In this document: piece by piece, positions 20,528 through 27,884 of the stretch | Numbering within the stretch: position 1 is the stretch's first letter | Layout of the letters: every line of letters starts with the position of its first letter | NCBI GenBank assembly: GCA_036897095.1 | Contig: JAYMSP010001889.1 | Span: 1 to 27,884 of the forward strand | Direction: 5' to 3' | Source: Plantago elongata | Lineage: Eukaryota > Streptophyta > Magnoliopsida > Lamiales > Plantaginaceae | Length of the DNA stretch: 27,884 bases | The notes under the pieces: model-generated | What the model saw: only the letters and a program-made list of their open reading frames with translations | Database searches by the model: none | Told to the model about the DNA's origin: nothing | Program-made: the position numbers and the translations under genes

Positions 20528-20913
20528 ATGAAATCAAACAGAGATGTGATCGTTGCTGTAATGACACTATTCGTTCTGCTGATCCATATCACGATTGCCT
20601 CTACACTTGTTACCGAGCCTGTTGGGGTGTTCCTATATGTTATCCCAATTGTCCAGATGCTTGTGAAAAATGTCTGACTAACCCAGATCGTTGCTCAATG
20701 CAGCTAGATTCCTTTTCCAAATCCTGCCAAACTCGTTGTGCACGCAGTAAATGTGCCGAGATCAAAGGTTCGTTTTCTGATAGTTTGAGTACTTGTCCAA
20801 AGTGAGAGAAAAAAAAAAGGAAAGTTCACTGATATTTCATGTTGTGACTCGCAGATCCTGAACTTGCGGGTCGTTGCTTGGATGATTGTTTGCAGAAAGA
20901 TTGCAGAGTTTGA
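20528..20913 (+). pseudogene. Thionin-like copy 2, frameshifted
   Basis: Same two-exon layout: 20528-20767, intron 20768-20854, exon 2 20855-20913. Compared with copy 3, 16 bases are missing at about 20576, where the end of the signal peptide should be. The shifted frame stops at 20675-20677 after 49 codons and contains none of the family's cysteine pattern. Downstream of the deletion all cysteine codons of the original frame, the splice sites and exon 2 are intact, so this single lesion appears to be the only disabling one. Promoter, leader and 3' flank are also well preserved, which points to recent inactivation. Confidence 0.88.
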
Positions 20914-21772
20914 GTCCAAATTAAAGGACTTTCTATACAATCCTGTCTACAACAGAATCTATGTTCTAAATATCACCTGGAGTGTATGGATCAATGATTC
21001 CAGAATGTTTATTGATGTTTTCTGACAAAAAATAAAGTTAATGTGTTAGAACACTAGTTATCTATTCAATATCAGATTGTTCATTATCATTGGCCGGCTA
21101 GCTGATGTGATTTAAGAAAAAAGATCAAGGACTCCAACATTATTTATCGGTACAACAACAACCTTTCGATCATTCAACCTAAATTACAATATCGATGAAC
21201 AAGTACTTATACACACAAGAACAATAACTTTTGAAAGGCAAAACAGAATCTAAATAGAGCAAACTAGCAGTTGTGCATTCTGTTTATTTTATTGTACATT
21301 TGTATTCTATTAGGGATTGCAGTCGTACTAGCTGCTTCACCAGCTGTGCACCGAGTGTCAAGTTGGTTGAGACAGTTATTTTACTGCCCAAGTAGGCATC
21401 TTCTTCCAATCTCAGATGCAACTTAATCAATAATCAACAAATGCACCAAGTTGTTTTAGAGGAATTAGCTAGGTGCAGAGGAAATATAAGTTTTGATTTG
21501 GACTTCTTGATGTTGTTCTTAGTTGATTGAAGTACTCTGGTGTGTGTATATAAGCGTGATACGAAAATTATTGTTTCGGTTACTGTTGTGCATGTGGATG
21601 AGTCATACAATGTTCTCAACTTTCTTTCAATTTGTATGGTTCTAATTCAAGAGTATACTGTATACATACTTAGTTCAAAGAAACAAAAGATAGTAAGAAT
21701 TTTATCTTTGCATTAATCTATTGTATACAATCTAATTTCTACTATCTAGCTATATAGTTGATGTATTCTTGT
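20914..21772. other. Thionin-like 3' flank, a repeat and SAUR flank
   Basis: 20914-21100 is the 3' flank shared by all thionin-like copies (CCAGAATGTTTATTGATGTT near 21000). 21300-21480 is one copy of a repeat that recurs at 27540-27690. 21480-21580 resembles a SAUR promoter remnant (CTTCTTGATGTTGTTC, GTATATAA). The SAUR 3' flank of copy 4 starts near 21590. Confidence 0.55.
21300..21480 (+). repeat. Dispersed repeat, copy 1
   Basis: Matches 27540-27690 in the same orientation: TTAGGGATTGCAG, CACCGAGT, GTTGAGAC, GTTATTTT, CTGCCCA and AGGCATCTTCTTCCAAT in order with small indels. Not recognised as a named element. It may be a duplicated spacer of the thionin-like/SAUR block. Confidence 0.65.
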
Positions 21773-22045
21773 TCACTCTAAGCTAGAGATCAGATCACTG
21801 AATAAATCTTCACTGCACGGAATTGTGAGGCCACCCATTGGATGATGGAACCCGTATTCTTCTTCAGCTTGACATAGCAATTCTTGAAATGAAGAGTCGT
21901 TGAGGTATGATATTGGAATAACGAATCGCTTCTTCTCATACTCACCCACATAAACAGCAAGATGCCCTTTTGGAACTTCAGTTCCATTTGAGGATGATTT
22001 TCTCCCACCTGAGAAAGACCTCCGAAGAACTTTATGGATCGCCAT
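21773..22045 (-). CDS. SAUR auxin-responsive protein, copy 4
   Basis: Intronless 90-residue SAUR opening [17 protein letters not shown], with [48 protein letters not shown] and [11 protein letters not shown]. It is very similar to copies 1 and 3. The frame stays open to 22279, but the sisters support the start at 22045. It sits between thionin-like copies 2 and 3, as an insertion of a SAUR unit into the thionin/tRNA block or the reverse. TATA at 22176-22183, distal block at 22258-22276. Confidence 0.94.
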   Translation of the reverse strand: MAIHKVLRRSFSGGRKSSSNGTEVPKGHLAVYVGEYEKKRFVIPISYLNDSSFQELLCQAEEEYGFHHPMGGLTIPCSEDLFSDLISSLE

Positions 22046-22257
22046 TGTTTTGAGTGCACGAGTAAATTCTGTTTCAAACAGAGGAATAAAGGTAGACAAC
22101 TTTGTTAAATCAGAGGGATTGTAAATTATCTTGTTGTGACTTGTTGATTGATGGCTTTGAATCCGGATTGTGGTGTATATATAGATGTCAAAATTCATGT
22201 TTATCCACAGGAGCAAACTTGAGACGATTAGGAGGATGTGTTGGCTAATTGAAGTAT

Positions 22258-22276
22258 GAGAAACATAAGCACATGG
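22258..22276 (-). promoter_or_regulatory. Conserved SAUR upstream block (copy 4)
   Basis: GAGAAACATAAGCACATGG on the plus strand, identical to the block of copy 3, about 75 bases beyond the TATA box. Confidence 0.6.
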
Positions 22277-22433
22277 CATCGTCTTTCAATTGTGAAAACA
22301 TCTTCGAACAACCTATCGAAGCATATCAAGTTATAATTGACAATACTATTATTGTTCCCTGCCAACTCAACAGTTCATGACCCTTGAAGGACCACATAGT
22401 ATATGACTGGTTACAATGGTTAGCTAATCAATA

Positions 22434-22559
22434 TCATGAGTTGTATGAACTGTACGCGCAAACCACCATGATGGCGCCAACATAAACAACTATGTGCCAC
22501 TTTGGAGCATTAGTTCGTGTTGATGATAGAGACCTTTTAGTCGCCTTGTAAATCACCAT
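22434..22559 (-). pseudogene. 3'-truncated SAUR relic with its own promoter
   Basis: From an ATG at 22557-22559 the minus strand reads 41 codons to a TGA at 22434-22436. The first 31 align with the SAUR N-terminal half: M-V-I-Y-K, KRSLSS, then APKWHIVVYVG for [11 protein letters not shown]. The rest of the SAUR domain is missing; the frame runs instead into the upstream flank of copy 4 (ACCACATAGTATATGACTGG region). A TATA-like ATATATAG at about 22695-22701 and the distal block at 22786-22804 survive. Substitutions are more numerous than in the intact copies, so this is an older relic. Confidence 0.75.
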
Positions 22560-22785
22560 TGTTTTAAATATGAGAAATTATGCTTCGAGTAGAGGGAAAA
22601 TAATGCACCGAGGCTTTCGGATCTAGTACAAAGCCGAGGAAATATGACTTGGAATTCTTGATGTTGTTTATCTCAATTGAAGTCTGGTCTTTACATATAT
22701 AGGTGTTATACAAGCATTGTAATATCCATTGGAAATTCAGATCAAGTGGAACGATCAAGTTGATATGTGGTGTCAATGATGTTTT

Positions 22786-22804
22786 GAGGAACATAAGCAC
22801 ATGA
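22786..22804 (-). promoter_or_regulatory. Conserved SAUR upstream block (relic)
   Basis: GAGGAACATAAGCACATGA, two differences from copies 3 and 4, about 85 bases beyond the relic's TATA-like element. Confidence 0.5.
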
Positions 22805-23272
22805 ATTTTCTTTCAAACTAACACAGTGGGCGCATTATCCATAAATTAAAGTTTCACACTTTCACAGACTCTAATGAGAGTATGAATGAGACGGTAATAA
22901 GAGATGAGAAAAGATGCCTGTCGAATCTTTTAGAATGAACTTCAGATGTGTTCAGGTGTGAATGGAGAAAAATGTGTATCAAATGCTGAGGGTGCATAGG
23001 AAACAAAGATTACAAGGTACCAATCTATAATACTGAAACCAAAGGTTAATCAAAACAGGAGAAATTAACTTATACTATTAAAGGAAAATGGCTCGTTCAC
23101 GGCTAAATACACGTGAACCAATGTACATAAATTCCCCGATGTTTCAGGAGCCAGTGGGTGGATTTTGATCTGAATGTATGAGATTGAGATTTCGTGGTGA
23201 AACTCTAGTTCAGGATCCTTACTTCTGTTGATATATCATTTTTGTCCTGCCTCAGAACGATTTATGTATTAG
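22805..23272. other. Intergenic, nothing recognised
   Basis: No gene, repeat or element could be identified here. Confidence 0.4.
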
Positions 23273-23410
23273 GAGAAACATCAGTCAGCCACACCGTTGT
23301 CAGCCCGGGTTCGGTGTACTCCCTAGTGTGAGTTGGTATCTTCCTTTGAGAGGAAAACTGGTTTTTTCGCAGATAGTTTATGTGTTAAATAGCATAATCT
23401 GAAAATATAT
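23273..23410 (+). repeat. Duplicated tRNA upstream block, copy 2
   Basis: Partner of 18690-18832, ending directly before the second tRNA-Val. It differs by scattered substitutions and small indels. Confidence 0.8.
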
Positions 23411-23484
23411 GGTTTCGTGGTGTAGTTGGTTATCACGTCAGTCTAACACACTGAAGGTCCCCAGTTCAAACCTGGGCGAAGCCA
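23411..23484 (+). tRNA. tRNA-Val (anticodon AAC), second copy
   Basis: 74 bases, identical to the first copy from the acceptor through the anticodon arm. Differences are confined to the T arm: stem CCCAG/CTGGG and loop TTCAAAC in place of TCCGG/CCGGG and TTCGAAC. All five stem pairs still form, one by a paired double change. The B box (AGTTCAAACCT) is further from the GGTTCGANTCC consensus than in copy 1. The 3' flank has a TTT run at 23487 and a longer T run near 23502. Confidence 0.93.
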
Positions 23485-23724
23485 ATTTCGCTTTATTCCA
23501 TTTTTTTAATAATTTTTTGTTCCTTCTCTTTCTTGACAAGGATAATTCCCTTGAATATTCCTAACATTCCTGAATTTCCAAACACAAATAGAATAAAGTG
23601 AAATTAAAATTTCTCATATTTTTCTTTAATTGTATATTTCCTTCATTTGCCTTGAAACCATATGGAGTGACAGATGATGACCCATATTAGTTTGAAAAGA
23701 TATCTTCTAGTCGTGAGTGAAAAG

Positions 23725-24130
23725 ATGAAAACAAACAGAGTTGTGAACGTTGCTGTAATGACACTATTCGTTCTTGCAACCGTTATCTCTGCTGATCCAT
23801 ATCACGATTGCCTCTACAGTTGTTACAAATACTGCTGGGGCCTGGGGTGTTCCTGTATGTTATCCCAACTGTCCAAGGGCTTGCGAAAGATGTCTGACTA
23901 ACCTGGATGTTTAAAAAATAAAATGCAGCTCAATTCCTTTTCCGAATCCTGCCAAACTCGTTGTGCACGCAGTAAATGTGCCGAGATCAAAGGTTCGCTT
24001 TCTGATAGTTTAAGTACCCGTCCAAATTGAGAAAAGGATAGTTCACCCATATTTGTTGTTGTGTTTTGCAGATCCTGAACTTACGGGTCAGTGCTTGAAT
24101 GACTGTTTGCAGAAAGATTGCCGAGTTTGA
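23725..24130 (+). pseudogene. Thionin-like copy 3, promoter lost and frame broken
   Basis: Exon 1 23725-23992, intron 23993-24071, exon 2 24072-24130. The signal peptide and first cysteines are intact. An extra 7 bases (CCTGGGG, beside an existing TGGGG) at about 23842 then shift the frame, which stops at 23899-23901 after 58 codons. A second net gain of about 5 bases follows near 23905-23925, with in-frame stops. Upstream, homology with copy 2 breaks at TCTTCTAGTC (about 23711) and resumes at GTGAGTGAAAAG, so roughly 190 bases holding the TATA box and leader are gone. Exon 2 is well conserved. Confidence 0.88.
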
Positions 24131-24803
24131 GTCCAAACAACTTTCTACACAATCCTGTCTACAACAGATTTTATGTTCTAAATATCATTTGGAGTGTATG
24201 GATCAATGAAACCAGAATGTTTATTGACTTTTTCTGAAATAAATGTTACTACGATGTTAGAACACTAGTTATCTATTCAATATCAGATTGTAAAACTTTA
24301 GATACGTTGGCCGGCTGATGTGATATTAAAAGAAGATTCGTGAGCCATCAACGAATAAGGACTCGAACATATTGTAGCAAGTAAAGTTGCTCCAATGATA
24401 ATTTATTGATCTTGATTAAAAGCGGTACATTTTTCTAGTCTAATCCTCTGATGCTAGTTCTTCAAATTCTTTGATTTAGGATTTATGACTTTAAAGTCGG
24501 GTAAACGTTGTTGATGCGAGGGCTTTTTGGCTTGATCTTGCGTTGGGATTGTTTAATTTCCAATTACATCTCTTCAAGATATTATAAAAAATTTCATATA
24601 TTTTCCAAATTTTCTATATTTTTCTAAAACAAATCTGATTGTCCAATTTCCAAACACAAATCATTAAAGGAAGATTACATGCTCCCGATTTTTCTTTTAA
24701 TTTCCTTCATTTTAATTTGTAAAACAATTTTAATATGCATAAGATCTTGACTCTTTAATTCACACCCCTTTAATATTCTAATCTCTACCTAAGAGAGTAG
24801 TAG
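24131..24803. other. Thionin-like 3' flank and upstream region of copy 4
   Basis: 24131-24330 is the shared thionin-like 3' flank (CCAGAATGTTTATTGA near 24212). The remainder shows no gene; 24600-24740 weakly resembles the AT-rich upstream regions of the other copies. Confidence 0.5.
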
Positions 24804-24824
24804 TATAAAAGTTCATGTGGTGGA
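24804..24824 (+). promoter_or_regulatory. Core promoter of thionin-like gene 4
   Basis: TATAAAAGTTCATGTGGTG as in copies 1 and 2, but 118 bases before the ATG at 24922 because the leader is longer. The leader contains a three-codon upstream frame, ATG at 24861-24863 to TGA at 24870-24872. Confidence 0.72.
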
Positions 24825-24921
24825 AAACAAAATGGCACACATACAAAAACTAGCTAACTGATGTTTGAGTGAGATATATTACAAGAATATTAAGATCAAG
24901 AGTACTGAAAAAAAAAGAAGA

Positions 24922-25320
24922 ATGAAAGCAACCAGAGCTCTAATCGTTGCAGTATTGGCACTATTTGTTCTTGCAACCGTTGTCTCTGCTGATTCGTATC
25001 ATGAATGCTGTGATATGTGTTATGATGCCTGCTGGAATATTCCTGGATGTTATATGGACTGTCTAGACGCTTGCAAACAATGTAAGATCACCCCAGATAC
25101 TTGCTCAATGCAGCAAGCTTCCTTTTCCAAATCCTGCCAAACTCGTTGTGCACGAAGTAAATGCGCCCAGATCAAAGGTTTGCTTTCCATATTTCAAATA
25201 CTCATCTAAATTGAAAAAAGGAAAGTGTTTATTGATATTTAATTCATATTGTTTCTTGCAGATTCTGATCTTGCGGAACGTTGCTTGGACGATTGTTCAC
25301 AGAAACAGTGCAGAGTTTGA
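24922..25320 (+). CDS. Secreted thionin-like cysteine-rich peptide, copy 4 (intact)
   Basis: Exons 24922-25177 and 25262-25320 with an 84-base GT-AG intron in the same position and phase as copy 1; 104 residues. Signal peptide of about 23 residues ending VVSA. The mature part keeps the CX3CX3C and CX3CX4C spacing and the C-terminal CX3C, but begins DSYHECCDMC where copy 1 has DPCRDCLNKC, so the first cysteines are shifted. The start at 24922 matches the sisters; the open frame extends upstream but lacks another ATG. Exon 2 is acidic. With copy 1 it is one of two copies likely to be expressed as secreted peptides. Confidence 0.85.
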
Positions 25321-26205
25321 GTCCAAAGACTATGCAACCAGTCTACAAACAGAATATATATATTTTAATTATCATCTGGTGTGTATGGATCAATGATTGC
25401 CAGAATGTTTATTGATGTTCTCTGAAAAAGAAAAACGAAGTACGTTGATGAATAAATAGCCATGGTTATAGTATCAATACCTTCTTCATGTTTATGCCGA
25501 ATTCATGTAAAAGTCGAATTTAGGTCTTAACGACCGGTAGAATAAACAGCAAACATTTAACCTACATTACTGTCAATTTTAAGTGGAATACTTGAAAGAA
25601 ATGTATTGAGCATGAACTAAGTTTCGCGCCACATCCCTTGACCGTTATACAGTGTCATTGTAGAGAATTCCTGTGTTGTTTTCCACATCCCTATTTCTCC
25701 ATGGCGAATCACACTTTATTCTAGTTACTTTCTCTTTTTTATCTCATTTAACAACATATATAATTATATAATAATAATAATAGAAAAGAGAAATCTTATG
25801 GAGTGTTGTACATTTCCATTGAATTTAACTTCAATTTGAATGAATTAGGGATTCTCGGGCATGGGCGGCTTTGGAGATTGCCTTGTCGTGAGCATAATCA
25901 GGCTAATGCCCTGTGCCGGGAGCCCGACCGCACATGCCCCAATAATTTTTGGGGACCCAAATTTTAAATTGCATAGAAATATATTTATTCTGTGTAACAA
26001 ATATATGTAAAATGTATTTATTTGGAAAATTTTCATAATATTCAGCCGTGTTAACAATCTATGCTTTTTTATCTGTTTCATAGTAATTAACATTTAACAG
26101 GAGTCTAACATGTCTAGAGTTCTAATAGAGATTGAATTACATGAGTTCATATAGGGTGAATACTCAAAAACCTTGTCTTTCTTGACAGTAGCAAAAGTTT
26201 TTGTG
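25321..26205. other. Intergenic region with a GC-rich block
   Basis: 25321-25410 is the thionin-like 3' flank. 25850-25960 is an unusually GC-rich block (GGGCATGGGCGGC, CCGGGAGCCCGACCGC, TTTTTGGGGACCC) in AT-rich surroundings. It resembles fragments common in plant transposon sequence, but I cannot name the element. Confidence 0.35.
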
Positions 26206-27144
26206 ATGGCGCCTATTCGGGAAGATCTTGACGGAGTGGGAGTCAATAACATCAGGGAGCACGAACTTTCTCCGTCGAAAGACTACGTGATCAGGATTGA
26301 GGCTTTTTCATTGTTGTCAGAAAGCGGAATTAAAAAGTACAAGTGCAATGAGTTCGAAGCAGGAGGTGTGAGGTGGAGACTCATAATCTATCCCAACGGT
26401 ATTCACAGTTGCAACTATGTTTCCGTTTACTTGTCCCTGGCTAACCTGAGTTTGTTGGGTACGTATTCGGGGGTCAATGCTGCGTTTAGTATATCTCTGC
26501 AGAATCAGAGAACCAAGAAATATATGTGAAAGGGAACATTCACCAGTCAGTGGTTCGATGCCTTGTCTCCTGCCAGGGGATTCTCTGAATTCGTGTCGAA
26601 GAGGATATTGATGGATCCATACAGAGGATATCTGGTAGGTGAAAGTTGCGTTTTTGGGGCAGAGGTTTATGTGTTCAAGGACAAGAGGCCAGTGATCGAA
26701 CGTGTTTCATGGAAGAGCAGCAGCGAACAACCATTCATGTCGTCTTGGACTATACCAAAACTTTCCAAGTTGAAGGATGAATGGAGAAGTAAGAAATTTG
26801 TTTTTGGAGGTAAAAAGTGGTTCCTCAAAGTATATCCAAGGGGCTTTTCTCGTGCTACTGGCCGAAGCATCTCAGCATTCCTGAATATAGTTGATCCCGG
26901 TAGTTACAAAGGGAACGCCAAGTACACTATACGAGTTAAGAACCAGAAGGGTGGCAGACATCATCAGATGCAGGGTCCTAGTTCTTGCTTTTCTTCTTCT
27001 AATGCTGCCTGGGGATTTCATGATTTCATGCTAATTGCGGAGATACGTAATCCATGGAATGGCTTTCTTGCTGACGATTGTTGCATCCTTGAACTTGAAC
27101 TTAGTGTCGTGACTTCTACCGCAGTATCATTTATCCCTAGCTAA
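26206..27144 (+). pseudogene. MATH-domain (TRAF-like) gene interrupted by one stop codon
   Basis: One reading frame from ATG 26206 to TAA 27142-27144, broken only by a TGA at 26527-26529. Intact genes of this type encode plant TRAF-like proteins with two MATH domains, protein-binding modules often linked to ubiquitin pathways. First domain: DYVIRIEAFSLL, YKCNEFEAGGVRWRL, IIYPNG, then GYLVGESCVFGAEVYVF beyond the stop. Second: SSWTIPKLSKL, FVFGGKKWFLKVYPRG, AKYTIRVKNQ, WGFHDFM, NGFLADDCCILE. The stop falls inside the first domain, after 107 codons, and the flanking sequence continues without a frameshift. It may be a recent pseudogene, a sequencing error, or a gene using only its second domain. 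No intron is needed elsewhere in the frame. Confidence 0.85.
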
Positions 27145-27194
27145 TTTATGCATTTCTGAGTATCATTTTATCCCTAGCTAATTTATGCATTTCA
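27123..27194 (+). repeat. 36-bp tandem duplication across the MATH-gene stop codon
   Basis: Two adjacent 36-base units starting at 27123 and 27159, differing by an inserted T and the last bases (TG/CA). The first unit contains the final codons and TAA (27142-27144); the second lies in the 3' flank. Confidence 0.9.
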
Positions 27195-27884
27195 CAGAAA
27201 CATTCATGATTCAGAAAGTTAATTTGTCCGAGACTCAGAGTTTTGTTTAAGTATCTGATATACGTTGTTTTTGCTTTATTGTTTTATTTATTTATTCTGA
27301 TTCTAAACATATAGGATATAGGTACCTGTTTTGTTGATTGAAAGAAATTGTAAGTGTAGCTCTCATAAAAAATTGAAGTTAAAGAAGTAATTGTTAAAAC
27401 GCTGTAAAAGAGATATTGGCCTATAGGGACTCTGAAGTCTGAAGGAAATAAACTGTAGATTAAACATCTGCTAGAACTATAGGGCATAATTTTAAGTGGC
27501 GAGCGAAGCAGAATCAAAACAGAGCAGTTCTGTGTAACGTTTAGGCCTTTAGGGATTGCAGCTTCTTCACAAGCTGTACACCGAGTTACGTTGAGACGGG
27601 TTATTTTCTGCCCATTTAGGCATCTTCTTCCAATATCAGTAATTACTTTTTTGCAGCATAAGAAACTCAATTACTAATCACATCTAGGTGCTCTTTCTCT
27701 TCAGTATCTTTTTTGCAACATCAAGGACAGAAGGGTTAAACACGTGCCACAGAATGATGCTTATGTCTTATGGCAGCGGATTTTCCAAATACGGATTGAA
27801 GAAGGTATTAACTGATGGATCCATCATCCATGTAACTGATATTTGATAGATGACAATTATCTTGGGGCACAGGTTTCCATCATC
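27195..27884. other. Window end: dispersed repeat and a possible minus-strand exon
   Basis: 27540-27690 is the second copy of the repeat at 21300-21480. On the minus strand about 27745-27687 reads FNPSVLDVAKKILKRKST before a TAG, which looks coding-like but has no recognised family and a closed frame upstream. CACGTG lies at 27740-27745. No gene is supported. Confidence 0.35.

Noticed and set aside
26525..26545. A GT...AG pair 21 bases apart that would remove the stop in the MATH gene and keep the frame
   Set aside because: 21 bases is far below the minimum workable plant intron length; the match is chance.

Overview
The window is nuclear DNA of a flowering plant, most likely a eudicot. The evidence is spliced genes with short GT-AG introns, a cluster of SAUR auxin-response genes, a plant receptor-like kinase, a xylan-synthesis glycosyltransferase, plant thionin-like peptide genes, two nuclear-type tRNA-Val(AAC) genes and scattered retrotransposon remains. 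The species cannot be fixed from sequence alone.

Layout. 1-1210: a candidate terminal exon (minus strand), a broken SAUR copy and a Ty1/copia reverse-transcriptase/RNase H relic. 1261-3201 (minus): a four-exon IRX10/IRX10L-type xylan xylosyltransferase whose conserved C-terminal tail is cut off by a stop codon; the tail remains readable downstream. 3202-6979: gene-poor, increasingly AT-rich. 6980-9388 (plus): an intact, intronless G-type lectin receptor kinase with a non-RD kinase domain. 9389-12080: AT-rich, with a degenerate repeat, a foldback element of about 860 bp with arms of about 140 bp, and a 124-bp direct repeat. 12085-18240: a SAUR relic, then three intact SAUR genes (all minus), with a candidate solo LTR between the second and third. 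18690-25400: a duplicated block holding tRNA-Val(AAC) and thionin-like genes, with a fourth intact SAUR and another SAUR relic in the middle. Of four thionin-like copies, the outer two are intact and the inner two are broken by different lesions. 26206-27144 (plus): a two-MATH-domain (TRAF-like) gene interrupted by one in-frame stop.

The genes do not form an operon or pathway. The main theme is local gene birth and death. SAUR and thionin-like copies were duplicated together with their flanks, so promoter and 3' blocks are recognisable beside intact and dead copies alike. Three thionin-like copies share a near-identical TATA/CATGTG core promoter. All SAUR copies that keep their upstream flank share a TATA box and a more distal CATGTG-containing block. 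The receptor kinase and thionin-like peptides fit defence, the SAURs auxin-driven growth and the IRX10 homologue secondary-wall xylan; these roles come from the families, not from this sequence.
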